From: Bacteroidales bacterium
Lineage (GTDB): Bacteria; Bacteroidota; Bacteroidia; Bacteroidales; UBA3824
Assembly: GCA_016293845.1 (NCBI GenBank)
Contig: JAEDDH010000003.1
Location: forward strand, 1-64,000
DNA length: 64,000 nt
Direction of reading: 5' to 3'
The translations under genes were made by a program, and so were the position numbers. Positions 48,288 to 57,138 of the stretch are shown in pieces (within the stretch, counting starts at the first letter, position 1; each line of letters opens with the position of its first letter). The notes under the pieces were generated by a model. That model did not search any database, was not told the DNA's origin, and saw only the letters and a program-made list of their open reading frames with translations.

Positions 48288-50870
48288 TTATTCAAAAATC
48301 TGTTTGCTTAATGCTGAGAAACTATCGGAGAGATAAAACGAAATCAAATCTTCGATTCGGAGCGCAAAATCGGCGTGAAGCATTCCACCGTCGGTATTTT
48401 TGGCGCAGGCAATTTCGGCAACGCTCATAGCCTTAGTAAGTTCCAAAAGATCAACAAAATCCACATTTGTTTTGATAATAGCATTTGTGGCGGTAACGAT
48501 ATTTCCGGCAAAGAGCAAACCAAGGCGGTCGGCATAATGGCACATCAAGCGCGACACAGCGGCATATTCGCACACTTTGAGGTCGGCAGGCGTTGACGGC
48601 TTGTAATGTATAATCAACAGTTTCTTTTCGAGCGAAACAAGTATCTGCTTGTCGGTAGATTCAAAACTCTCCCACAGAGGATATCCGCAGAAAACATTTG
48701 AGGCAAAACGGTATTTGTCGTAATAATCTGTGTTTTTGGATATAAACGATGGAGCCGGAATATAGGTAGAAATCTTGTCGATATTCATTGCGCCGGAGTT
48801 GAAGAAATCGCGGAACAATTTATCGCACAGCAACTTGGTAAATCCCGATTTGATATTAGCCATTTCGCGGGCAAGCGCAAAAAACAGTTCGTTTGGCGAA
48901 AGGTAACGCTCGGTGTCAACGTCAAGATGGCTGAAACCAACGGCAATAAAAGGTTCTGCAGCGTTGTAAGATGTTACGCCAACCGATTTTTCACCCTTAA
49001 ACACGTAAACGTCGGGAGTTTCTATCTCAAAAAAATGTGCTACATATTCGGCAGCCTCGGCAAGAGCGGGATAGTTGGCAGAGGTAGCCTTTTCGCCGAA
49101 ATTGGCAATAGAGTCAAAAAGTTCGGGAGTAGTTTTATCGAGCCACGATTTCAAGTTGGCAAAAGCCATCTTTTTATTCATAGCAGGATGATTAAGAAGG
49201 CTTTCTGTGGTTTTTGCAAAAGTATTTTTAATCTTGCGTTTATCCACATGAATATTTTGAGCGGCAAATTTTTCGTGGTCGGAAAGCAGCAGCACCTCAT
49301 TGGCACGGTCTTGAAGTGCCGAGGCAGAAATTGCCGACAGTTTAGATATATTATTCTCGCTCAATGGCTTAACGCAAGCACGGAGCGCACAATATTTTTC
49401 CGAAAGTTTAGGATCGCCAGAGGCATTAAACATTACCTCGTAAGCAAGAGGCGAAATAAATGCGCCCGAAAATTTTTCGTCGGGAGTGTTCTGAGCATCA
49501 GGAGCAAGAGCCAAAGTGCTTTCGTCGGCAATGCGGTTGAGAGCCGATTCTGCAATTTGTTCTGCCGATTTGCGGTCGCCAGTGGTGAGAAGTTTTTTTG
49601 CAGTCTCTATTTCGGCTAATATAATATTAATAGTGTCGGATTCAAGTTTTAGATAGCGGTCTTTGAGCATTACAAGAGTCTTATTGTATTGCTCGTATTG
49701 CTCTTGCTGCATTTTGGTGCGGTTAAAAATATGCATCAGCACAGCAATATCTTGTTTTTCTAATTTAAAATCGGTGGTAAGGGTCAACGCCTTTTTGTAC
49801 AAATCAGCATCGGCAACGGCGGCAGAGGCAAGCGAAATAAGTTTAAATGTTACCTCATCGTCCACATCGTCGAAACTGTGATTTGTAGCCTTCATCACCA
49901 AAAACTGCGCGGCAAAAGTAAAAAATCCATCTTTCGACTCCTCGGCATATTGCAATAGGAATTGCGATGCAAGGAGAGTCTCTTCGTTGGTTTTGGCAAA
50001 ATTGAAATTGAGAATTGCCAAATGCTTCATTTTCTCGGCTTTATCGGCATTGTTGAGTTTATGAATTTCGTCGTAAAGAAAATCATTATCGCGATTGGTA
50101 ATCCACGAAGTAGAGCCGCAAACCACGGTGTCGCGACCTATTCGAGATTTCACCACCATCTCTACGCCGCTGAGGTCTTCGGCATATTTGATATTGAGAT
50201 TTTGGTCGAGGCAAAAAAGATACGCGCCGTTGGTAGTGAGCACGTAAAACGATTTGGCAGCCACAGATGTAAGGGCGTTTACCTTGCTCTGCTCCACCTT
50301 ATATATATTGAGTTTGGCAAGCAGACCCTCGTCGTCGTCTAAATGGAAGGCGATAAGCGGACGAATGCCCAAGCCCATTTTTTCAAAATATCGTCCCTGA
50401 GTGCCAACAGATTTCTGCACAGCCTCGGAATAGAGGGAGAAAATATAGTCGTCGGCAAACTGAAAAAGTTGCTCGGTGTTTCCCGAAGTTAAAAGTTCCG
50501 AAATTTTACCCTCAGAATAATTTGGGTCTTCGATAAATTTGTATGGAACAACGTTGATATAAAGGTATTTACCGTTGACAAAATATACCACCGCCTTTTT
50601 CAATCCCGGGGGAAACGAGCGGTAAAATGTAACAATATTAAGGTCGTGGTCGGTAGATTGCTGCGATTTAAGTTTCAGAGTATCGGTAACATACTTAGAG
50701 AGCGCCACTGTAAAAGTGTTTACATCAAACGAAGGCGGCACAGCCAACACCTTACCATTGTTGATAAGGCTAATTTTGATGTTGTTGATTTTTTGCAGTT
50801 CGGCAGGAGCATTGATAAGGCTGCCGAGAAGCGTCTCTTTGTAAGCCGGTGAAATTTCAATCTGTTTCAT
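48288..50870 (-). CDS. 860-residue protein with degenerate M48-like metallopeptidase region
   Basis: No signal peptide, soluble. The C-terminal third has TPDVYVFKGEKSVGVTSY, then SPNELFFALAREMANIKSG (about residues 651-669), which matches the ELxFxLxHExxHIxSGH segment of bacterial M48-like peptidases with the HExxH changed to REMAN: a dead zinc site. The middle has helical repeat character (TPR-like, about 270-470). Neighbours are SiaC (20 bp upstream) and a gamma carbonic anhydrase. The combination suggests a structural or regulatory role; function unknown. Confidence 0.6.
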   Translation of the reverse strand: MKQIEISPAYKETLLGSLINAPAELQKINNIKISLINNGKVLAVPPSFDVNTFTVALSKYVTDTLKLKSQQSTDHDLNIVTFYRSFPPGLKKAVVYFVNGKYLYINVVPYKFIEDPNYSEGKISELLTSGNTEQLFQFADDYIFSLYSEAVQKSVGTQGRYFEKMGLGIRPLIAFHLDDDEGLLAKLNIYKVEQSKVNALTSVAAKSFYVLTTNGAYLFCLDQNLNIKYAEDLSGVEMVVKSRIGRDTVVCGSTSWITNRDNDFLYDEIHKLNNADKAEKMKHLAILNFNFAKTNEETLLASQFLLQYAEESKDGFFTFAAQFLVMKATNHSFDDVDDEVTFKLISLASAAVADADLYKKALTLTTDFKLEKQDIAVLMHIFNRTKMQQEQYEQYNKTLVMLKDRYLKLESDTINIILAEIETAKKLLTTGDRKSAEQIAESALNRIADESTLALAPDAQNTPDEKFSGAFISPLAYEVMFNASGDPKLSEKYCALRACVKPLSENNISKLSAISASALQDRANEVLLLSDHEKFAAQNIHVDKRKIKNTFAKTTESLLNHPAMNKKMAFANLKSWLDKTTPELFDSIANFGEKATSANYPALAEAAEYVAHFFEIETPDVYVFKGEKSVGVTSYNAAEPFIAVGFSHLDVDTERYLSPNELFFALAREMANIKSGFTKLLCDKLFRDFFNSGAMNIDKISTYIPAPSFISKNTDYYDKYRFASNVFCGYPLWESFESTDKQILVSLEKKLLIIHYKPSTPADLKVCEYAAVSRLMCHYADRLGLLFAGNIVTATNAIIKTNVDFVDLLELTKAMSVAEIACAKNTDGGMLHADFALRIEDLISFYLSDSFSALSKQIFE

Positions 50871-50889
50871 ACCGCCCTGCGATTAGAGT

Positions 50890-51276
50890 TTACTTATCTT
50901 GGAACTCTTGTGTGGCGATAAAATTAAATTTCATCTCCAACACGTCTTGATAGTCCTGGCCGTACTCAAATAGTTCGTCGTCGTCGTAATACCAGTTGAT
51001 AATAAGGTTTTTACCTTGTTTTTTCAACTGAGTGACAAATTCCAAAAACCTGATAAGATATTTGGCAGACGATGAGTTGAAATATTCAAATTTAATATTT
51101 ACGGTGGTAGTAGGCTTAGGATTTTTAACATACTCCTCCACCCACTCCAAAAGCGGCTTATAAAGGCTTTCGGTGTTCTCAGGAATAGAGCGTCCGGCGA
51201 GTTCCAGCAAGCCCGTCTCGGGGTCTAACAGCACCGAGGGGGTTTTCATATTGCCGGTTATTTTTATGGTTTCCAT
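50890..51276 (-). CDS. SiaC-family (DUF1987) regulatory phosphoprotein
   Basis: 128 residues. The landmarks TPSVLLDPETGLLELAGRSIPENTESLYKPLLEWVEEY (12-49) and INIKFEYFNSSSAKYLIRFLE (about 60-79, here NIKFEYFNSSSAKYLI) are diagnostic; the Ser/Thr equivalent to the phosphorylated Thr68 of SiaC falls in the NSSSAK loop. In Pseudomonas SiaC acts in a partner switch with kinase SiaB and phosphatase SiaA to tune c-di-GMP; in this window no siaAB is present. Followed by the 860-residue gene 20 bp later. Confidence 0.88.
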   Translation of the reverse strand: METIKITGNMKTPSVLLDPETGLLELAGRSIPENTESLYKPLLEWVEEYVKNPKPTTTVNIKFEYFNSSSAKYLIRFLEFVTQLKKQGKNLIINWYYDDDELFEYGQDYQDVLEMKFNFIATQEFQDK

Positions 51277-51353
51277 TGTTCCTAACTTATAGATTTTTTC
51301 TTCGGGTAAAGATAGATATTATTTTTTTAAAAGCAAACAAAATTTTCAATTTT

Positions 51354-53270
51354 TTACATCAACTTTTTAATTGCGTCGAGATTTTCTTGACAATCGGTTT
51401 TGCCATCGGCTGTGTACATTGATTTGAGAACATCGGCGTAATTCTGTAAAATTCTGAACCTTACGAGTTTCATTGTGGAGTTCATCATTTGATTTTGCTC
51501 GGTAAATGGTTCGGGAATGATGCGGAAAACCGACGGAATCCACTGACGGGGGAATTTATTTTTGTAAGCGCCGTCGGTGGTAAACGAGAAGAACGATTTC
51601 TTTACGGCTTCGAGCATTTTTTGCGGATCGGTGATGTTGTTGCGTTTGGCGTAATCCTTAATGCGGTGAGCGTCTAAGGTAATGAGGGCGGAGGTGTATT
51701 TGCAGTGGTCGTTATAGAGAACTGCCTGATAGATAAGTTCTCCACTGTTTACGATTGCATCTTCCATTGCCTCGGGCGAATATTTTTCACCGTCGCTCGA
51801 AATTAGGAGTGCTTTTTCGCGACCTGTTACGTAGAGGAAGTTGTCTTTGTCGATGTAGCCCATATCGCCGGTATTGAGCCAAGTGCCGTTGATAACCTCG
51901 GCAGTGGCTTCGGGATTTTTAAAATATCCTTTCATAACGTTCAATCCCTCAACGCATAGGATACCTTTCTGACCTGCGGGGAGTTCGTTGCCATCGGGGT
52001 CTACAATCTTGGCTTTTATGCCTGTGAGCACACCTCCCGACGATCCGAATTTGTGTGCGTAAGAGGTGTTTACCGAGATAATCGGCGAAGCCTCACTAAG
52101 CCCATATCCCTGATATACAGGCACTCCGAGAGCGTTGAAGAAGAATTGCTGCTTGATATCCAACTGTGCGCCGCCTCCCACAAAGAATTGGAAGTTTGTG
52201 CCAAAAATCTTGCGGATTTTCTTAAAGACAATGGCGTCGGCGAGTTTGTAGATAGGATATTTCCACATACGCAAAAATATGTTGGGCTTGTTGTAGCCGT
52301 TGCCGTAGAATTTTTCACCTGCCTTTATACCTTTGTTAAAAAGGAACTTAGCAATTCCACCTTTGGCGTTGATGCTGTCTTGAATCTTGCGCATAAAGTT
52401 GCCTGTGAGGGCGGGCACAGAGAGCATAAAGTCGGGGTTGGTCTCCTTTATATTAATAGGAATATTTTTCAATTGGTTGATTGCTCCGCCACGACTGTCA
52501 ACAAACGAGATGTGAATGCCGCAGAGGGTAGCCACGTAGAATCCTACCGTATGGGCAAACGAGTGGTCGAGCGGAAGCACCACAAACATTTTGCTGAAAA
52601 ACTTTAATTTAAAATATCTTAGAGCGTCGTGAGCATTTGCCCAATAGTTTAATTGAGTAAGCATAATGCCTTTTGGATTGCCAGTGGTGCCTGAGGTGTA
52701 ACTGATTGTTACCACATCGTTTTCCTCAACGGCGGCAATACTCTTGGCAAGTTGGTCGGCATATTTCTCGCGATTTTTGTAACCCTCTTCCATAAGGTTG
52801 TCGTAGAGGTAAACGTGGTTGTTGATATGCTTCAACGATTCGTAAGTGTCGGTATCGTTGTCGAGATAGATGATGGATATGCCGAGGTGAGCCATCTCTT
52901 CGGCGAGAGAGAATGTTTTGCTAACACAATTTTTTGAGATGACAACGAACTTGGTTTCAGCGTGCTTGATACGATACATCAGTTCGTCGGGCTGCAATTT
53001 TACCGAGAGGGGCACCGAAATACCACCGGCTTTGAGCACAGCATATTCCGTCACAATCCACGACGAGCGACCTTCGGAAATAATAGCCACTGTCTCGTTT
53101 TTTTGAAGACCGAGTTTCAAAAGGCTGATCGCAAGGCAATCAGAATGTTCTGCCACTTGGCTGAAAGTGAGGCATTTCCACCCCTTGTCGGTTTTATCTG
53201 AAACATAATCAACGTCTTTGAATTCATTCTGCGACGCTGAATTAAGCATTTCAAGCACTGTACGTTTCAT
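51354..53270 (-). CDS. AMP-binding long-chain acyl-CoA synthetase
   Basis: 638 residues, ANL superfamily. P-loop TISYTSGTTGNPKG (188-201), A5/A8-type motifs GYGLSEASP and YIDKDNFLYVTGREKALLISSDGEKYSPE (adenylation hinge with Asp and Arg), near 460-490. The long form with a C-terminal extension is typical of Bacteroidetes FadD-like enzymes that make acyl-CoA from free fatty acids and ATP. Intact. Acylphosphatase follows upstream on the same strand, 21 bp away. Confidence 0.92.
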   Translation of the reverse strand: MKRTVLEMLNSASQNEFKDVDYVSDKTDKGWKCLTFSQVAEHSDCLAISLLKLGLQKNETVAIISEGRSSWIVTEYAVLKAGGISVPLSVKLQPDELMYRIKHAETKFVVISKNCVSKTFSLAEEMAHLGISIIYLDNDTDTYESLKHINNHVYLYDNLMEEGYKNREKYADQLAKSIAAVEENDVVTISYTSGTTGNPKGIMLTQLNYWANAHDALRYFKLKFFSKMFVVLPLDHSFAHTVGFYVATLCGIHISFVDSRGGAINQLKNIPINIKETNPDFMLSVPALTGNFMRKIQDSINAKGGIAKFLFNKGIKAGEKFYGNGYNKPNIFLRMWKYPIYKLADAIVFKKIRKIFGTNFQFFVGGGAQLDIKQQFFFNALGVPVYQGYGLSEASPIISVNTSYAHKFGSSGGVLTGIKAKIVDPDGNELPAGQKGILCVEGLNVMKGYFKNPEATAEVINGTWLNTGDMGYIDKDNFLYVTGREKALLISSDGEKYSPEAMEDAIVNSGELIYQAVLYNDHCKYTSALITLDAHRIKDYAKRNNITDPQKMLEAVKKSFFSFTTDGAYKNKFPRQWIPSVFRIIPEPFTEQNQMMNSTMKLVRFRILQNYADVLKSMYTADGKTDCQENLDAIKKLM

Positions 53271-53291
53271 CTTATATAATAGATTAAAGTT

Positions 53292-53561
53292 CTACGATTC
53301 AAAAGTTGTATATAGTTCGTTAATGTCGATGGGCTGAATGTCGATATTGTCGACACGCGCCCACACTGGACCCTTCTTGCAAAAATCGATAAACTCTTGC
53401 AAGTTTTTTTCCTCGCCCTGAGCCTCGATGTAGACAGAGCCATCGGCTTTGTTTTCAATCTTGCCCTTGATGTCGTAATCTTGGGCGGCAAGACGGGTGT
53501 AGTGGCGGTATCCTACCTGCTGAACCCTTCCTGATACTGTTATGCTAACTGCTTTTTCCAT
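53292..53561 (-). CDS. acyP: Acylphosphatase
   Basis: 89 residues. Catalytic Arg in GRVQQVGYRHYTR (the first conserved element, about 11-23) and Asn in IENKADGSV (about 36-44); a ferredoxin-like fold. Hydrolyses acyl phosphates such as acetyl phosphate or 1,3-bisphosphoglycerate. It lies just upstream of the acyl-CoA synthetase and downstream of the YgjP-like gene, all on one strand. Confidence 0.94.
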   Translation of the reverse strand: MEKAVSITVSGRVQQVGYRHYTRLAAQDYDIKGKIENKADGSVYIEAQGEEKNLQEFIDFCKKGPVWARVDNIDIQPIDINELYTTFES

Positions 53562-53585
53562 TTTTTATCGTCAAAATATATTGTT

Positions 53586-54182
53586 TCAGTCAATTCTAAA
53601 CGCTCTAAGTTGGCGGTTCAAATCTTTTTCGTGTCCGCCGCAAACCCTGTTTAAGAGGGCGTGAAATTGTGTGCCGTGGTTCATCTCAACCGTGTGGCAA
53701 AGTTCGTGAAGTATCACAAAATCAACAAGGTGCATCGGCAATCGCATTAAAAAACACGAAAGATTGATATTCTTTCGCGATGTACAACTACCCCAACGTG
53801 TACGCGCACTGTTGATTTTCAAGGTGTTGTACCTAAAACCGAATCTTTCAGCAATAAACCTGACCCTCTCAGGCAGATACTGTTTGGCTGATGTGCGCAA
53901 GCGGAGCAGTTCTGCGGGGTCAACAATGCGTTTTGAGGTAGGCACAGGCGAGTTTTCTGCTCGTCGGGCGCAACGTTTTTTGGCGTTCTCAATCCACGCA
54001 GAATGTTGACGTACAAAACATTCCACCTTGTTTTTAGCAATGCCGGGACGGAGTGTTACTGTTACAGATGTGTCGCGATGCACTATTATGCGCATTCCTT
54101 TTGATGTGGAGAACTCCTTTACGGTAACCTCGCCCACGCCGTCGATGTCCATCTTGTAGTTTTTCCTTCGTAGCCTGAACAT
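53586..54182 (-). CDS. YgjP-like (DUF45) zinc metallopeptidase
   Basis: 198 residues from ATG 54182 (MFRLRRKNYKMDIDG); ATG 54206 is an alternative that adds eight residues. C-terminal zinc site HELCHTVEMNH (about 163-173) with the preceding INLSCFLMRLPMHLVDFVILHE strand, and the WGSCTSRKNI element (about 134-143) characteristic of YgjP. This family is linked to removal of UTP-like or peptide substrates in some species; substrate unknown here. Intact. Confidence 0.88.
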   Translation of the reverse strand: MFRLRRKNYKMDIDGVGEVTVKEFSTSKGMRIIVHRDTSVTVTLRPGIAKNKVECFVRQHSAWIENAKKRCARRAENSPVPTSKRIVDPAELLRLRTSAKQYLPERVRFIAERFGFRYNTLKINSARTRWGSCTSRKNINLSCFLMRLPMHLVDFVILHELCHTVEMNHGTQFHALLNRVCGGHEKDLNRQLRAFRID

Positions 54183-54250
54183 TGCATTGATATTTTCAAA
54201 ATGCAAAGATATGATAATAAAACAATAATTAAAGCGAATTTAAAAAAAAA

Positions 54251-54282
54251 TTTGTTTTAAGCCGTAAGGTTTACTAATTTTG
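54251..54282 (+). promoter_or_regulatory. Promoter of the rseP operon
   Basis: TTTG (54251-54254), 20 bp, TAATTTTG (54275-54282), 41 bp before the ATG at 54323. Confidence 0.75.
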
Positions 54283-54322
54283 TAAACTCAAAATAATAGA
54301 CAAAAACGAAACAGACACAACA

Positions 54323-55645
54323 ATGGAAATTGCAGTAAGAATAGGGCAGTTGATCCTGAGCCTCAGCCTCTTGGTAATCTGCCACGAGTTCGGACACTTT
54401 ATCACAGCAAAGATTTTCAAATGCAGGGTGGAGAAGTTCTACCTCTTTTTCAACCCTTGGTTCAGCCTTTTTAAGATACAGCGCGGCGAAACAGAATACG
54501 GCATTGGATGGCTTCCGCTTGGCGGATACGTAAAAATTGCCGGGATGATCGACGAGAGTATGGATCTCGAACAGATGAAAAAAGACCCGCAGCCGTGGGA
54601 GTTTCGCTCCAAACCCGCTTGGCAACGCCTTATTATTATGGTGGCAGGCGTGGTGGTTAACGTGCTGTTGGCTATGCTGATATACGCTATGATGGCTTTT
54701 CATTGGGGCAGCGACTATCTCCCCGTGCAAAACCTCAAATACGGCATTATGGTAGACTCGGCAGCATACGAATTGGGGCTCCGCAACGGCGACAAGATAT
54801 TGGAAGTAAACGAGAAAACCGCCGATAGTTTCAACAGCGTATTTATCGACCTTCTGCTCAAAGACCCACGCACTATTACCGTGGAGCGCGATGGCGAACG
54901 CAAGACTTTCACCCTCACCGACAGCACAATAGCCAAGATGCTAAGCCTCGAATCGCCCTGCATTTCGCCCCGAATGCCGTTTAAGATTGGCGAATTTGCC
55001 GAAGAAAGCACAGCCGACGAAGCAGGTTTTCAAAAGAACGACCTTGTGATTGCTATCGATAGCGCCGATTGCAGATTTTACGACCAAGTACGCGACAAAT
55101 TGCAAGCCAACAAGGGCAAGACCTCGATATTCACAGTTGTCCGCGAAAACAACGACACCTTAAATATAAAGTTTGCCATTCCCGAATCGGGCAAGATGGG
55201 CGTTTACACCTATGGATTTGCCGATTTTCTTGAATATAAGCACATTGACTACGGATTTTTTGAATCATTCCCCGCAGGTATAAGCAAGGGAGTTGACAAA
55301 ATAAAAGAGTATTGCCGTCAGTGGAAACTCATCTTCAACCCCGAAACCAAGGCTTACAAACAGGTGGGCAGTTTTATCACAATGACCAAGATTTTCCCTG
55401 GCACATGGGATTGGTACGCGTTTTGGAACCTCACCGCGCTATTCTCGATAATGTTGGCAGTATTAAACATAATTCCTATCCCCGGATTAGACGGCGGACA
55501 CGCGTTTTTCACTATCATTGAGATGATTACAGGACGCAAACCGAGCGACAAATTCTTAGAAGTGGCTCAAACCATAGGAATGATTCTCTTGATATTGCTG
55601 ATGGTTTACGCCCTTGGCAACGACATCATCAGGTCGATTTTCTAA
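54323..55645 (+). CDS. rseP: RseP-type site-2 protease
   Basis: 440 residues, M50 membrane zinc protease. HEFGH at 21-25 in the first TM, two PDZ domains in the periplasmic part (about 125-320), and the second catalytic motif in IPGLDGGHAFFTI (about 390-402), where the Asp completes the zinc site. It cuts membrane anti-sigma factors and remnant signal peptides. Intact; first gene of a four-gene run with DUF4837, queD and polA. Confidence 0.95.
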   Translation: MEIAVRIGQLILSLSLLVICHEFGHFITAKIFKCRVEKFYLFFNPWFSLFKIQRGETEYGIGWLPLGGYVKIAGMIDESMDLEQMKKDPQPWEFRSKPAWQRLIIMVAGVVVNVLLAMLIYAMMAFHWGSDYLPVQNLKYGIMVDSAAYELGLRNGDKILEVNEKTADSFNSVFIDLLLKDPRTITVERDGERKTFTLTDSTIAKMLSLESPCISPRMPFKIGEFAEESTADEAGFQKNDLVIAIDSADCRFYDQVRDKLQANKGKTSIFTVVRENNDTLNIKFAIPESGKMGVYTYGFADFLEYKHIDYGFFESFPAGISKGVDKIKEYCRQWKLIFNPETKAYKQVGSFITMTKIFPGTWDWYAFWNLTALFSIMLAVLNIIPIPGLDGGHAFFTIIEMITGRKPSDKFLEVAQTIGMILLILLMVYALGNDIIRSIF

Positions 55646-55662
55646 CTAAACAATATAAAAAT

Positions 55663-56682
55663 ATGAAGATAGCGAAATTACTGACAATCTGCGTTTCGGC
55701 ACTTGTTGTTTCGTGCAACGGTGGAAGTGGCGCTATGGACAAATTTATGACATCGAGCGCAGGCAAAACTGGCGACGTTTTAGTAGTAATGAACGACGAT
55801 TCGTACGACGGATATGTGGGCGACACAGTATTTAATTGGCTCACTCAGCCGGTGTTGGTGCTTCCGCAAGACGAAGCCTCGTTTAAGGTAATACGCATTA
55901 AACCAACAGCCTACAACGATATGCTGCGCAAAACCCGCAACATTATCTACTGTGACATCAACCCTCAAAACGAAAAACCTTCGATCAAAGTGGAATGCGA
56001 CCGTTACGCATCGCCGCAAATATTGATTACAATAAAGGCAAAGGACGATTCGGCATTTTACAACACGTGGCTCAAAGTAGAAAAATACATCTACGACACC
56101 CTCTCCTACGCCGAAAAACAACGCTATCTTGCATATTTCAACAAATACCGCGAGGCAAATCTCGAAAACGAACTCAGCCAATCGCACCCCTACTCGGTAT
56201 ACATTCCCAAGGGTTACAATTTAGACGTAAACAAGCCTAACTTTGTGTGGATCAGCAACGAAACAAGCATAAGCAGTCAGGCATTGCTGATTTTCAACTT
56301 TCCATACGAAGGTCCCAAATCGTTTGAAAAACAGAGTCTTTTGGCAAAAATCGACAGCGTGCTGATGCTGAATGTACCCGGTCCCGCAGATGGCAGTTAT
56401 ATGGCTATCTCAAAATACTTTGAGCCCATCCAAGAGGCGTATATGCGCCGAGGAAACTACGTTTCAGAAATGCGCGGACTTTGGGAAACCAAAGGCGATT
56501 TTATGGGCGGACCATTTGTTTGCCAATCGCTTGTAGACACCATTAACGCTCAGATGATCAATGTGTTTGCCTACGCTTACGGCGGCAAGAAAGACAAAAA
56601 ACTGCTCGTTTGGCAGTTGGAGTCGATTATGAGTACTTTTGAAATAAAAAACAAAACAATAGAAAATGCAAAAAAAGATTAG
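55663..56682 (+). CDS. DUF4837 lipoprotein
   Basis: 339 residues, lipobox VVSC (Cys18) then NGGSG. The DUF4837 pattern is clear: SSAGKTGDVLVVMND (32-46), Bacteroidetes-typical LVLPQDEASFKVIRIKPTAYNDMLRKTRNII, and later VWISNETSISSQALLIFNFPYEG. Function unknown but strictly Bacteroidetes. 17 bp after rseP; its last 17 bp overlap the start of queD. Confidence 0.9.
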   Translation: MKIAKLLTICVSALVVSCNGGSGAMDKFMTSSAGKTGDVLVVMNDDSYDGYVGDTVFNWLTQPVLVLPQDEASFKVIRIKPTAYNDMLRKTRNIIYCDINPQNEKPSIKVECDRYASPQILITIKAKDDSAFYNTWLKVEKYIYDTLSYAEKQRYLAYFNKYREANLENELSQSHPYSVYIPKGYNLDVNKPNFVWISNETSISSQALLIFNFPYEGPKSFEKQSLLAKIDSVLMLNVPGPADGSYMAISKYFEPIQEAYMRRGNYVSEMRGLWETKGDFMGGPFVCQSLVDTINAQMINVFAYAYGGKKDKKLLVWQLESIMSTFEIKNKTIENAKKD

Positions 56683-57112
56683 ACTTACCAAACAATTCGG
56701 CTTTGAAGCAGCCCACGCACTATATAACTACAACGGTAAATGCTGCCGTCTTCACGGACACAGTTACAAACTTTTTGTAACTGTTATCGGCACACCAAAC
56801 ACCGACGAACATTCGCCTGAATATGGGATGGTGATGGATTTTGGACACTTGAAAAACATTGTAGACGAGGAGATTATCAGCAAATTTGACCATTCGGTAA
56901 TACTCAACCGCCGCACCAAGGCTCAAATCGACGAATCCGACGTACTGTTTAGCAATGTGGTACGCTTTGATAATCAGCCCACTTGCGAAAATATGCTGAT
57001 TCTCTTTGCCGAAAAAATTTCTGCACGCCTTCCCGAAGGTGTTAAATTGCAAAACCTCAAACTTTACGAAACAAGCGACTCGTACGCCGAACTCAACGCC
57101 GACGATAATTAA
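56666..57112 (+). CDS. queD: 6-carboxytetrahydropterin synthase (QueD)
   Basis: 148 residues, T-fold enzyme of preQ0/queuosine synthesis. Zinc ligands His17 (FEAAHALY), His30 and His32 (CRLHGHSY), with catalytic Cys27; the substrate Glu is in LYETSDSYAEL near the C-terminus. No other que genes are nearby. The start overlaps the preceding gene by 17 bp, which indicates translational coupling. Confidence 0.94.
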   Translation: MQKKIRLTKQFGFEAAHALYNYNGKCCRLHGHSYKLFVTVIGTPNTDEHSPEYGMVMDFGHLKNIVDEEIISKFDHSVILNRRTKAQIDESDVLFSNVVRFDNQPTCENMLILFAEKISARLPEGVKLQNLKLYETSDSYAELNADDN

Positions 57113-57138
57113 TTAATAATCAATAAATTTAACGCACT

